Assembly (NCBI GenBank): GCA_964614855.1
Contig: CAZTMX010000027.1
Location: 1 to 22,499 of the forward strand
DNA length: 22,499 nt
Origin: CAWJHE01 sp964614855
GTDB taxonomy: Bacteria > Chloroflexota > Anaerolineae > Anaerolineales > UBA4823
Direction: 5' to 3'
Below are positions 14,716-22,499 of the stretch, one piece after another (the stretch's first letter is position 1; the number at the start of each line of letters is the position of its first letter). Below the pieces are notes generated by a model. The model was given only the letters and a program-made list of their open reading frames with translations, was not told the DNA's origin and did not search any database. The position numbers and the translations under genes are program-made.

Positions 14716-17577
14716 ATGACCGCGCGGAAAAATCTTCGAAACATTTACCAATCGCTCCAACAAAAATGGAGAAAATTTTCTCATGTTTTTGCCGCGCTGG
14801 TTGTCATCGGCACTAGCTCTCTCAACCCTGTGGGGCAGGGTCAGACCCCTTCACTGGTTCCCACAACCACTCAAGCAAGCCAACAGGCAGCTCAACTACT
14901 AAACCAATTAACGCCAGAACAACGAGTAGGGCAGTTATTCCTGGTGACCTACGAAGGGACAGATCTCAGCCCAGAGAGCCCTATCTACAAACTTATCGCA
15001 GCGTATCATATTGGTGGGGTCATCCTCAAGGTCGCAAATGATAATTATTCAAATCCGAGCCAAACAGGACCCTTATCCACCGCTGAATTGTTGGAGAATA
15101 ATCGCCAAATCCAACAAATAAAATGGGCCAATTCCGGATCAAGCGGATCAGAAGAAAATCCGTATATTCCTTTGTTTATCGGTGTAACCCAGGATGGTGA
15201 CAGCTCTTCTTTTGAGCAAATCCTTGATGGGTTGACACCTTTGGCAAATTCTATGGCGTTAGGCGCCACCTGGAACCCCGATCTTGCCGCACAGACAGGG
15301 TCATCGCTAGGTTCCGAGCTTTCGAAACTGGGCGTCAATCTTTTATTGGGACCATCATTGGATGTGCTGGAAACGCCGAAAATTGATAACACCAGCAATA
15401 TGGCTACTCGTACTTTTGGTGGTGATCCATTCTGGGTTGCCCAAATGGGCAGCGCCTATATCCGCGGTGTGCATCAGGGCGCTGACGGGAAAGTGGCTGT
15501 CGTTGCCAAGCACTTCCCAGGGCACGGCGGTTCAGACCGGCAGCCTGAAGACGAAGTCGCCACGGTTCGCAAATCTCTGGATGAATTGAAGAACTTCGAT
15601 TTGGCGCCGTTTTTCTCAATTACAGGAAATGCAACTTCCTTAGAAGAAGCAACTGACGCCCTGCTGGTCTCGCATATCCGCTACCAGGGGCTGCAAGGCA
15701 ATATCCGTGCTACCACTCGCCCTGTCAGCTTTGACCCCCAGGCATTCAGCCTCTTAATGAACCTGCCTGCCTTGAACACATGGCGCGAGAGCGGTGGGAT
15801 CATGGTTTCGGATGACCTTGGCAGCATGGCGGTAAGAAGGTTTTATGATCTCACCAGCCAGACGTTTGACGCCAGGCGAGTTACGCTGAACGCCTTCCTC
15901 GCAGGAAACGATTTATTATATGTAGGAGATTTCACCAGCAGCGGTGAAAGCGACTCGCTTGCAGCAACGACCAGGACACTGGATTTCTTTGCCCAGAAAT
16001 ATCGAGAGGACTCGGCCTTTGCCCAAAGGGTCGACCAATCGGTGAGCCGGATATTAGCGCTGAAATTTCGCCTTTATCCTGAATTTTTGCTGACCAAGAT
16101 CCTGCCTTTGTCAACCGGTCTTGAGGAAATCGGAAAAAGGACCGCTATAACTATCGAGGTAGCACGCCAGTCGGCAACCCTGGTCAGTCCATCGCAAGAA
16201 GAAATCGACGAGACCATTCCTGATCCGCCAAATCAAAATGACCGCATGGTTTTCATCACGGACATTCAATACAAATCTGCTTGTAGGCAGTGTGAGCCGG
16301 AAGCGGAAATTGGCAAGGATGATCTTCAAGCTGCTGTGATCCGGTTATATGGACCGCAAGCAGGTGGTCAGGTAACCCCAAACAACCTTTCTTCTTACGC
16401 GCTGCAAGATGTTGAGGATATGTTGGATGGTAATCCCTCCCCTCTAAATGTTGAGCGAGAGATCACGCGCGCGAATTGGATCATATTTTCTATGCTGGAT
16501 GCAAGAAATGACCAACCTTCCTTCCAAACCCTGGAGCGCTTTCTGGCAGAGCGCCCTGATCTATTCCAACAAAAACGCATCATTGTTTTTTCCTTTTCAG
16601 CGCCTTATTATTTGGATGCGACGAACATCTCAAAATTGACTGCCTTTTACTCGCTCTACAGCAAAACACCCCAGTTCGTCGATACGGCTGCCTATCTTTT
16701 ATTCGGCGAACTTCGTCCAACTGGCGCTTCTCCAGTTTCAATTCCGGGAATCGGCTACGACCTGATCGAAGCCTTATTTCCCGACCCCCTGCGTCTGATT
16801 CCATTAGAACTGGATTTAGCGCAAAATGCAGCATCTGGAGCAGAAACCACCCCATCCCCTGAACCACCGCCCGAGTACCACATTGGAGATTTGCTCCCAC
16901 TCCGGACTGGAGTAATCCAGGATCACAACGGTAACCCGGTGCCGGATGGTACACCGGTGACCTTTATCATGACCGGTGGGGTGGAAGCCACAAGTATCCG
17001 CCAGGAAGAATTCTCACAAGACGGTATCGCAAAGACCGTATTTATCATTAATGTTCCGGGGGCGATTGAAGTGCATGCTGAAAGCGAGAATGCTGTATCC
17101 GGTATATTGCGCTTCGACATTCCATCCCCCATCAGCAACGGTATTGAAGCGACAGTCACCGAAATACCCACCTCCACACCAGAGCCCACAGCAACGGCTA
17201 CCCCTGTCTCGATAACCCCCCCCATGACCACAATCCAACCCGAGCTGCCTGCACAAACCGGATTGACTGATTGGTTTATTGCATTATTGCTTGCACTTGG
17301 AATTTCCTGGTCAGTGTATCGCCTGATTTGCCTGATTGGAGAGGCTCAATGGGGTTTGCGCGCCGGGTTCTTATCCTTTGCTAGCGGTATGCTCGCATAT
17401 TCATACCTTGCTTTCGATTTGCCCGGCAGCCAGGAATGGCTGAGTGATTCGATTGCGCGTGCCGTGCTCATTGTCACCATTTTGGGATGCTTTTTCGGAA
17501 TTTTTGCCGGCTTTATTTGGAAATCAATATCAGAGCACCGGCACAAACCGCAGCCCGCTAATCCGCAAGATACATAG
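14716..17577 (+). CDS. Membrane-anchored GH3 glycoside hydrolase (beta-N-acetylhexosaminidase-like) with Ig-like domain
   Basis: A 953-residue protein. A hydrophobic signal or anchor (about 23-40) is followed by a GH3 N-domain (about 60-440). This holds KHFPGHGG (265-272), the family's loop with the catalytic His/Asp dyad in NagZ-type enzymes, and VSDDLGSM (364-371), whose first Asp (D366) is the expected nucleophile. A GH3 C-terminal-like domain (about 460-690) ends with GELRPTGASPVSI. Residues about 721-805 resemble a bacterial Ig-like (Big_1/invasin) domain (DHNGNPVPDGTPVTF). A Pro/Thr-rich linker (about 812-838) and three hydrophobic spans (about 853-872, 885-905, 922-946) follow. It is probably surface-attached and cuts GlcNAc-containing glycans such as peptidoglycan. 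Long compared with NagZ (about 340). The ribosome site is weak (AGG, 5 bases before ATG). Confidence 0.88.
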   Translation: MTARKNLRNIYQSLQQKWRKFSHVFAALVVIGTSSLNPVGQGQTPSLVPTTTQASQQAAQLLNQLTPEQRVGQLFLVTYEGTDLSPESPIYKLIAAYHIGGVILKVANDNYSNPSQTGPLSTAELLENNRQIQQIKWANSGSSGSEENPYIPLFIGVTQDGDSSSFEQILDGLTPLANSMALGATWNPDLAAQTGSSLGSELSKLGVNLLLGPSLDVLETPKIDNTSNMATRTFGGDPFWVAQMGSAYIRGVHQGADGKVAVVAKHFPGHGGSDRQPEDEVATVRKSLDELKNFDLAPFFSITGNATSLEEATDALLVSHIRYQGLQGNIRATTRPVSFDPQAFSLLMNLPALNTWRESGGIMVSDDLGSMAVRRFYDLTSQTFDARRVTLNAFLAGNDLLYVGDFTSSGESDSLAATTRTLDFFAQKYREDSAFAQRVDQSVSRILALKFRLYPEFLLTKILPLSTGLEEIGKRTAITIEVARQSATLVSPSQEEIDETIPDPPNQNDRMVFITDIQYKSACRQCEPEAEIGKDDLQAAVIRLYGPQAGGQVTPNNLSSYALQDVEDMLDGNPSPLNVEREITRANWIIFSMLDARNDQPSFQTLERFLAERPDLFQQKRIIVFSFSAPYYLDATNISKLTAFYSLYSKTPQFVDTAAYLLFGELRPTGASPVSIPGIGYDLIEALFPDPLRLIPLELDLAQNAASGAETTPSPEPPPEYHIGDLLPLRTGVIQDHNGNPVPDGTPVTFIMTGGVEATSIRQEEFSQDGIAKTVFIINVPGAIEVHAESENAVSGILRFDIPSPISNGIEATVTEIPTSTPEPTATATPVSITPPMTTIQPELPAQTGLTDWFIALLLALGISWSVYRLICLIGEAQWGLRAGFLSFASGMLAYSYLAFDLPGSQEWLSDSIARAVLIVTILGCFFGIFAGFIWKSISEHRHKPQPANPQDT

Positions 17578-17620
17578 ATCAAATAAAACCACCAGAATTG
17601 GAAACCGCTTCTTATTCAGA

Positions 17621-18610
17621 TCAGCGTGAGAGCGAGGCAATCAGGCTAAGCAGAACCGCGCCAACCGAAATCCAAATCAAAGCTCTCTCAGCAGGTGATG
17701 ACAACAAATCCATCAGGGATGGGGCAGGTAGCGGCGCCCGCGGCCTGGTTGCAGGATCCCAATTGCCAAGCAGGGCATTGCGAAATGTTTCAACATCTTG
17801 TGGGCGCTCATCCGGGTGCAGGCTCATCGCCCAGAGGATTGCCTTCTCGGTGCGCACACTCAGGTTAGGGTTGTACTCCCTGGGCGGCGTTAAGGCATCT
17901 GGTCGTAAAAATAATTCACGAGCTTCAATGGGGGGATGGTTGCTGAGCAAATGATACAACGTTGATCCAAAGGCATAGATATCGCTGCGAGCATCAGTAT
18001 GCCCTGTGTCTCCGCCATACTGCTCGAGCGGCGTGTACAATGCAGTACCTCGACCCTGTAAAATGGTCACGGTAACTTCATTGGATGCCAATATTTTTAC
18101 CAATCCGAAATCGACCAACTTAACCAATCCACTGGGAGTGAGTTTAATGTTACTGGGTTTTATATCCCGGTGTAAGATGGGCGGATTTTGACTGTGTAGA
18201 TAAGTCAGGGCATCTGCAATCTGGCTGGCCCAACTTAATACTTCTCGCTCAGGTAAGAAATCCTGGTTTTGCCTGGCCTCAACCATCAGGGTGCGTAAAT
18301 CTTTCCCCGGGACAAAATCCATCACCAGATAATCTCTCCCTCCTGAAGAAAAGAAATCAGAAACCTTTGGCAGGTTGGGGTGATCCAGGCGCGCTAACAC
18401 CGTAGCCTCACGCAAAAATTGATCGCGCGCTTGTTTGATCAAATCGGGAGGCATTGAGCGGTCATGCTCAACTTCCTTAAGCGCGCAAAGACGACCTTGC
18501 AAGCGCAGATCATCAGCCAGGTAAATACTTCCCATGCCGCCCTGACCGATAATCCGGTTGATCCGGTAACGGTTACGCAGTACTTCTCCAGTCTTTAACG
18601 GGATGGGCAT
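17621..18610 (-). CDS. Membrane-anchored Hanks-type Ser/Thr protein kinase
   Basis: A 329-residue kinase. The glycine loop IGQGGMGSIY (21-30), ATP-anchoring K45 in ALKEV, E69 region, HRDIKPSNIKL (147-157) with catalytic D149, and DFG (167-169) are all intact, followed by an activation segment with TALYTPLEQY and DARSDIYAFGSTLYHLL. After the kinase domain (to about 285) comes a Pro-rich linker (about 292-300) and one hydrophobic segment (about 308-325), ending at Arg 329; there is no extracellular sensor domain. ATG 18610 has no visible ribosome site. It is divergent from the FHA regulator across 130 bp, which makes that protein its likely phospho-partner. The 3' end converges with the GH3 gene (43 bp apart). 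Confidence 0.93.
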   Translation of the reverse strand: MPIPLKTGEVLRNRYRINRIIGQGGMGSIYLADDLRLQGRLCALKEVEHDRSMPPDLIKQARDQFLREATVLARLDHPNLPKVSDFFSSGGRDYLVMDFVPGKDLRTLMVEARQNQDFLPEREVLSWASQIADALTYLHSQNPPILHRDIKPSNIKLTPSGLVKLVDFGLVKILASNEVTVTILQGRGTALYTPLEQYGGDTGHTDARSDIYAFGSTLYHLLSNHPPIEARELFLRPDALTPPREYNPNLSVRTEKAILWAMSLHPDERPQDVETFRNALLGNWDPATRPRAPLPAPSLMDLLSSPAERALIWISVGAVLLSLIASLSR

Positions 18611-18709
18611 GCGCGGTTCAATTTTCTAAAATCCCACCCATAAAGGCATGTGTGGGAGGTGGAGATAAACGCTTTTTCCATGGAGGGCGATTCCTAACTT
18701 GGCGTTTTA

Positions 18710-18718
18710 TGTTATTAT
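18710..18718 (+). promoter_or_regulatory. Extended -10 promoter of the FHA regulator
   Basis: TGTTATTAT fits TGnTATTAT; transcription would start near 18725 and leave about 16 bases with a strong ribosome site (GGAGGAG, 18729-18735). On the opposite strand the overlapping bases 18719-18714 read TATAAT, so one A/T core could serve both divergent genes, giving the kinase gene a leader of about 100 bases. No -35 boxes are evident for either direction. Confidence 0.5.
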
Positions 18719-18740
18719 ACCTTGTACTGGAGGAGTGTTT

Positions 18741-19469
18741 ATGCCAATCCCAAGTGAAGAAATTGCCTTCCTGGTCGCCCGGACAGGCCCATTAAACGGG
18801 CAACGCTGGTCGATAAAGGCTGCTCTCCTGCTCGGACGTGAACTGGATTGTGATATTGTTATCAACGACCGGCAGGTATCCAGACACCATGCGCGCATCC
18901 TGAAAAAGGGAAGGGATATGCGGCTTGAAGATCTAGGCAGTAAGAACGGAACGCATCTAAATGGCGTGCGATTGAGCGAACCGGTTACTTTGCAAGACGG
19001 GGATGTGATACAAATTGCCATCGCTCAGAAATTTCTCTTCTTGAGCTCTGATGCGACATTACCTCTGGATGAATCCTCTTTAGACCTGGAAACAGTAGGA
19101 TCCTTATTCTCTCCAGATGTGAAAAAAGCCGGTAGGCTTTTCCTCGATAAACGCGCACGCCGTGTCTGGATTTACACCACCAATGGAGACTTGCCGGCCG
19201 CAGAAATTGAAATCCTCCCCCCGCTATCAGTCTCGCAATTTCGCTTGTTGGAAATTCTTTACCAGAATGATGGGAAAGTGGTCCCTCGCCAACATCTTGT
19301 CTCAGCGATTTGGGGAGAAGCCCAAACCTATGAGATATCAGAACAAGCCCTGGATGCTTTAGTACGCAGGTTACGCGAGCGCATTTCAAGCCTGGATCCA
19401 ACCCACCGCTACATTATCACGGTACGCGGACATGGCCTTCGTCTCGAGAACCCGCCGCGTACCGAGTAA
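18741..19469 (+). CDS. FHA domain - OmpR-type winged-helix transcription factor
   Basis: A 242-residue protein. The N-terminal FHA domain (about 9-100) shows the phosphothreonine site: GRELDCDIVI with G32-R33, VSRHHARI (46-53) with S47, R48 and H49, LEDLGSKNGTHLNG (62-75) with N69 and N74. After a linker (103-140) a C-terminal winged helix (about 158-237) follows: LSVSQFRLLEILYQNDGKVV, the recognition-helix region SEQALDALVRRLRERI, and VRGHGLRL wing. This is like the DNA-binding domain of OmpR response regulators, without a receiver. The order is opposite to mycobacterial EmbR (winged helix first). ATG 18741 is selected for its GGAGGAG site; an ATG at 18699 lies upstream of the predicted promoter core. 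Phosphothreonine binding after kinase action is an inference. Confidence 0.9.
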   Translation: MPIPSEEIAFLVARTGPLNGQRWSIKAALLLGRELDCDIVINDRQVSRHHARILKKGRDMRLEDLGSKNGTHLNGVRLSEPVTLQDGDVIQIAIAQKFLFLSSDATLPLDESSLDLETVGSLFSPDVKKAGRLFLDKRARRVWIYTTNGDLPAAEIEILPPLSVSQFRLLEILYQNDGKVVPRQHLVSAIWGEAQTYEISEQALDALVRRLRERISSLDPTHRYIITVRGHGLRLENPPRTE

Positions 19470-19493
19470 TCTATCCGATAATCCCCTTTTTTC

Positions 19494-20831
19494 TTACATA
19501 TTACGCTTCATAGCAAAACGGATCAACTGACGGTTGGCTGCTTTAACATTGTTGATGAGATTCGCATCCTCTGTTGACTCAACCTGGGTAACCAGTTGTG
19601 TCATCATATCCAAAAAACCCTGGTCAATTTTGTCCTGGTTATCTTGCAAGAATTTTTGCCTTGCAGCATCATCTGGAGCATCCAAATAATTTTCCATTAA
19701 ATCTGCGCCTGGCGCGGCACTGAGTTTTTGCACGATATCAATAATCTGGTTCAGCTTCGCCGATTTTGCCAGATCACCCTGGGTGCGTGCATCAGCGAGC
19801 ATGCGCTCAACTTCTTGCATAAACAAATCGTCGATCAGGGAGATATTCTGAGCCAGGATTTGCTCCATATCTGGCGCACTTACGATTTGCTCGATTGCCT
19901 GGCGCGTCTGCTTTGCCCGTTCCGCTACCTGCCTGTCAATCTCTTGTGTCATTTCTAAAAGGAGTGTACGCAGCCCGGTCAACTTTTCCTTTTCCTCAGC
20001 AGCAGCACTATCGATGCGCTGGCTGAGCAATTGGAAGAAAGTGTAATCCATCGCCTGGCGTGCGATGCTGACATACACACTCAAGCGAATTTCATTAGGC
20101 GCTTTGACAATCAGATCCAGGAGCTTTTCCTGAGAGAGGTCTTTTCCAAGCGCCTGGAGTTCCTGGATAGCAGATTGGACTTCTTCAGATTGTTTCTGCA
20201 CTTCGCGCCCATAGGTGGTCAAAGGCAGTAGTTTGCGCTGCAATTCGCTTAAAGCAAGCGCCGATTGCCGGTCGCCTTGCATGGCAGCTGACTCAGCCAG
20301 GTGACCCAGGATGGAAAAGAATTCCGCATCGATATTCTTATCTTCTTCCTTAATGATCTCCTGCAAGACACCCTCGTCTGTAACAGTCGCAATCCTGCGG
20401 ATCAAGTTTATCTTTTGCTGTTGAGCCTGGAGCATCTCTTTTGTTATCCCATCCGCTTCCAGGATCCGTTCAATTAACCCTTGCAAGGTGAGTGTCGATT
20501 GCGGATTAAACAGGTATCCTTTGCGTTTTTCTTGCGGCAAGCTGGAAAATACCTGGTTAATCAATCCACCAAGCATTCGTTCTTGTTCGTTGCGCGGTAA
20601 ACCTAATTCGGGTGGCGAGAAGGTTAACAATAATTCTTTTTCAGGATCATGATACACAAGAGGCGATGCCAGGTTTCCCTGGTAACCGCAACTCGGGCAT
20701 TGGATCAAATTGAAGGCACCTGACAGCAAGCGCTGTTTGGCTGAAGGATCTGCACCGACATCAAATAACTGGGTGATATCAGCGATAACGGGTTGCCGGC
20801 AATTCGGGCAACTGACTTTGGTTTTTGGCAT
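19494..20831 (-). CDS. CpXC-domain protein with long helical C-terminal region
   Basis: A 445-residue cytosolic protein. The N-terminal CpXC domain (about 1-120) has two CPxC zinc knuckles: C8-P-N-C11 and C45-P-S-C48, with the LLSGAFNLIQCPSCGY type of signature and YHDPEKELLLTF after it. Residues about 125-445 are predicted mostly helical and acidic, rich in Gln, Glu and Leu, and contain several coiled-coil-like stretches; no known enzyme motif is seen. The CpXC family function is unknown. The gene follows the histidine kinase with its ribosome site (GGAGAA) overlapping that gene's stop TAG, so synthesis is coupled. A sensor, scaffold or reporter role in the kinase pathway is a guess. Confidence 0.85.
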   Translation of the reverse strand: MPKTKVSCPNCRQPVIADITQLFDVGADPSAKQRLLSGAFNLIQCPSCGYQGNLASPLVYHDPEKELLLTFSPPELGLPRNEQERMLGGLINQVFSSLPQEKRKGYLFNPQSTLTLQGLIERILEADGITKEMLQAQQQKINLIRRIATVTDEGVLQEIIKEEDKNIDAEFFSILGHLAESAAMQGDRQSALALSELQRKLLPLTTYGREVQKQSEEVQSAIQELQALGKDLSQEKLLDLIVKAPNEIRLSVYVSIARQAMDYTFFQLLSQRIDSAAAEEKEKLTGLRTLLLEMTQEIDRQVAERAKQTRQAIEQIVSAPDMEQILAQNISLIDDLFMQEVERMLADARTQGDLAKSAKLNQIIDIVQKLSAAPGADLMENYLDAPDDAARQKFLQDNQDKIDQGFLDMMTQLVTQVESTEDANLINNVKAANRQLIRFAMKRNM

Positions 20832-20840
20832 GAAATTCTC

Positions 20841-22415
20841 CTATGATCTTGATTTGCGAAAGAATTCTCGCGGTAAGTAAAAACAAATCCTTGCGCCAGT
20901 GCCTGGTTTTGGATCGACCCAAATTCGGCCTCCGTGCGCCTCCACCACAGCTCTTGCCAGGTACAAGCCCAGCCCGGCGCCTTTTGTCTTTTTGGATGCA
21001 TCGCTGGCGCGATAGAAGCGGTCAAAGACATGGGGAATATCCCCAGGATTAATCCCCGGACCTGGGTCGCTGATGCAAACCATCACCTGTGAAGGCAAAA
21101 CCCTTCCTTCAATACGGATTTCACCGCCCTGCGGGGAATACTTAATGGCATTGGACAATAAATTCGAAAATACCTGCGCAAGACGGTTGTCATCCCCCAG
21201 GATCACCGGAAAATCTTGCGGGAAATCCACAGCGATCGTGTGCACCTGCGTTTGTGTCCTGAAACGTTGTGCTATGTGCACAGCCAGGTCATCCAGCGCC
21301 ACCTCAGAGAGGTTCATGGCTAATGCCCCAGCCTGCAATCTTGAGGCATCTAGCAGGTTCTCGATCAGTTCGGTCAACCGGTCGGCTTCCTCTTCTATAA
21401 CCTCCAGGCTGTCTTGTACAATTTCACTATCCCAGGAGGCATCTTCTCGTCGTAGCGTGCTGACATAGCCTTTGATCAGGGCAACCGGTGTTTTCAGTTC
21501 ATGGCTGACAACAGAAATAAATGTACTCTTCAATTCTTCGGCTTCACGAAAACGGGTAATATCCCGGATCGTCGCAATGATATTCAACAGACTGCCTGAT
21601 GTCGACAGCAGAGGTGCATAGGTAATACCCACCGGTATCGAAGTAGAATCAGAGCGCTCAAGATCGCCTTCCACGTAAAGGCTGGCGTTCGGCGTCAGAG
21701 GCCATCCGCTGGCTTCTGCTTTTTCCAGGTCGATCCCATCCTTAATATTCATCCAACGGATAATATCTTCATGCCTTTTTCCGACGATCTGGGTGAGCGA
21801 CTTCCCTACCATGCGGGCAAAAGCCGGATTGCAGCGTTCAATGGTGTGATCCGCAGCCAGGATTAAAATCCCATCTGCTGCAGAATCCAGCATGGCCACC
21901 ATGCGCCGCTCTTCGTATCTAACCTCGGAGTATAACTGGGCGTTGTTCACCGCAATCGCAGCCTGGTCAACAAAGCTCTCCAGGATAGATTTATCATTAG
22001 CAGAAAAAACACCTAAATAATTGCGAAAGACAAATAATGCGCCGATCACCCGCTTCCGAGTGATCAATGGAAAAGCCACACCCGTCAACAGACCCATACT
22101 GGCGGTGCGTGTAAGGTTTTGTAACAGGCGATTGATTTCAGGCAGCTCATAACGAGCAGGTTCTTCGTGCTCTGGCACTGTCGCCAGCAGCGGTTCAATT
22201 TGCATCAAGAATGCCGGGGTGAGGCCTTGTGAGGTAGCCACACGCCATCCCCCCGGCTTTTCTCTCAGTGCAATTAATCCTGCCTGACCCGCCAACATCT
22301 CGATGGAAATATTCAAAATGCGCGACAAGACTTTATCCAGTTCCAGTTCCTGGGTGATTGCACGCGATATTTCCAGCAAATAGTCTCTTTGGCGGACGCG
22401 AAAATCAGGCAGCAT
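20841..22415 (-). CDS. Soluble GAF-PAS sensor histidine kinase
   Basis: A 524-residue protein with no membrane segments. A GAF domain (about 10-170), a PAS domain (about 175-290, containing LDSAADGILILAADHTIERCNPAF), a HisKA dimerisation domain with the phosphoacceptor H305 in SVVSHELKTPVALIKGY, and an HATPase domain (about 400-515) with the N-box (N422 in LLSNAIKYSP), DPGPGINPGDIPHVFDRF and GAGLGLYLARAVVEAHGG. All catalytic boxes look intact. It would sense an internal small-molecule, redox or light signal. No response regulator is visible in the window, so it may be an orphan, or its partner is beyond the right edge. The start has AGGTGA 9 bases upstream. It lies 23 bp after a truncated gene and is coupled to the CpXC gene downstream. 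Confidence 0.93.
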   Translation of the reverse strand: MLPDFRVRQRDYLLEISRAITQELELDKVLSRILNISIEMLAGQAGLIALREKPGGWRVATSQGLTPAFLMQIEPLLATVPEHEEPARYELPEINRLLQNLTRTASMGLLTGVAFPLITRKRVIGALFVFRNYLGVFSANDKSILESFVDQAAIAVNNAQLYSEVRYEERRMVAMLDSAADGILILAADHTIERCNPAFARMVGKSLTQIVGKRHEDIIRWMNIKDGIDLEKAEASGWPLTPNASLYVEGDLERSDSTSIPVGITYAPLLSTSGSLLNIIATIRDITRFREAEELKSTFISVVSHELKTPVALIKGYVSTLRREDASWDSEIVQDSLEVIEEEADRLTELIENLLDASRLQAGALAMNLSEVALDDLAVHIAQRFRTQTQVHTIAVDFPQDFPVILGDDNRLAQVFSNLLSNAIKYSPQGGEIRIEGRVLPSQVMVCISDPGPGINPGDIPHVFDRFYRASDASKKTKGAGLGLYLARAVVEAHGGRIWVDPKPGTGARICFYLPREFFRKSRS

Positions 22416-22438
22416 AGCTCAATTCACCTATAAAAAGA

Positions 22439-22499
22439 TTATGAATTTTCAGCCACGGCAAGGGCTTCTTCAAATATTTCCATGGCTTCATCGACTTCG
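22439..22499 (-). CDS. C-terminal fragment of an unidentified gene cut by the right edge
   Basis: Only 19 C-terminal residues are present, EVDEAMEIFEEALAVAENS, ending in TAA at 22441-22439. The fragment is acidic and helical. Its general look (EAMEIFEEAL) recalls the ends of some PLP-dependent aminotransferases, but many helical proteins end this way, so I assign no function. It is transcribed in the same direction as the histidine kinase, 23 bp upstream, and probably belongs to its operon. Confidence 0.5.
   Translation of the reverse strand, partial: EVDEAMEIFEEALAVAENS

Noticed and set aside
17578..17620. Terminator between the GH3 and kinase genes
   Set aside because: No inverted repeat or T-run is visible in this 43-bp convergent gap.
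18699..18740. Start of the FHA protein at 18699
   Set aside because: It would lie upstream of the promoter core and without a ribosome site; 18741 has GGAGGAG.
19470..19493. Intrinsic terminator between the FHA and CpXC genes
   Set aside because: There is a run of six T but no stem before it.
1..22499. Frequent CCAGG and CCTGG words as a possible uptake or methylation signal
   Set aside because: They mostly fall in coding sequence at Leu-Ala and similar codon pairs, so codon usage explains them; no count was made.
1..22499. CRISPR arrays, insertion sequences, prophage genes, tRNA or rRNA genes
   Set aside because: No spaced direct repeats, transposase motifs, terminal repeats or tRNA-like cloverleaf sequences were seen.

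Overview
This 22.5 kb window looks like ordinary chromosomal DNA from a bacterium of moderate GC content, most likely a Chloroflexi of the Anaerolineae type. That assignment is an inference from gene content: a gap-pgk-tpiA cluster beside a membrane-anchored YvcK, a long CpXC zinc-ribbon protein, Hanks-type kinases with FHA partners, and a large surface GH3 enzyme. No phylogeny could be run. I see no insertion sequences, prophage genes, tRNA or rRNA genes or CRISPR arrays. Coding density is very high, and no gap between genes exceeds about 130 bases.

Region 1 (about 1-3930, all minus) is a polysaccharide operon. An extended -10 promoter near 3911-3919 drives a specialised NusG-family antiterminator, two tandem GDP-mannose 4,6-dehydratase homologues, a low-molecular-weight tyrosine phosphatase and a multi-membrane-span protein resembling GT-C glycosyltransferases, cut by the left edge. 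The NusG-like leader has an 8-bp complementarity that could mask its own ribosome binding site.

Region 2 (3928-9273, minus) is central carbon metabolism: yvcK, then gap, pgk, tpiA and a small M50-like membrane protease. Strong hairpins sit at the gap-pgk and pgk-tpiA junctions and could set the ratio of the three enzymes. yvcK has a near-consensus promoter with an inverted repeat filling its spacer.

Region 3 (9392-12079, plus) starts divergently from yvcK with a ROK-family sugar kinase, probably a glucokinase, on an apparently leaderless transcript, followed by recJ. recJ converges with a DPM1-like glycosyltransferase (12095-12778, minus), which also looks leaderless. Divergent from that is a plus-strand cluster: glycerophosphodiester phosphodiesterase, a threonine-dehydratase-like PLP enzyme and a 953-residue membrane-anchored GH3 hydrolase with an Ig-like domain.

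Region 4 (17621-22499) is signalling. A membrane-anchored Ser/Thr kinase (minus) is divergent from an FHA plus winged-helix protein (plus), which suggests a direct kinase-to-transcription-factor route. A soluble GAF-PAS histidine kinase is translationally coupled to a CpXC protein with a long helical body. A 19-residue C-terminal fragment of another gene lies just upstream at the right edge.

No plainly unprecedented system stands out. The best leads are the kinase/FHA-regulator pair, the histidine kinase/CpXC pair, the intercistronic hairpins of the glycolytic operon, the NusG leader, and the second divergent Gmd paralogue.
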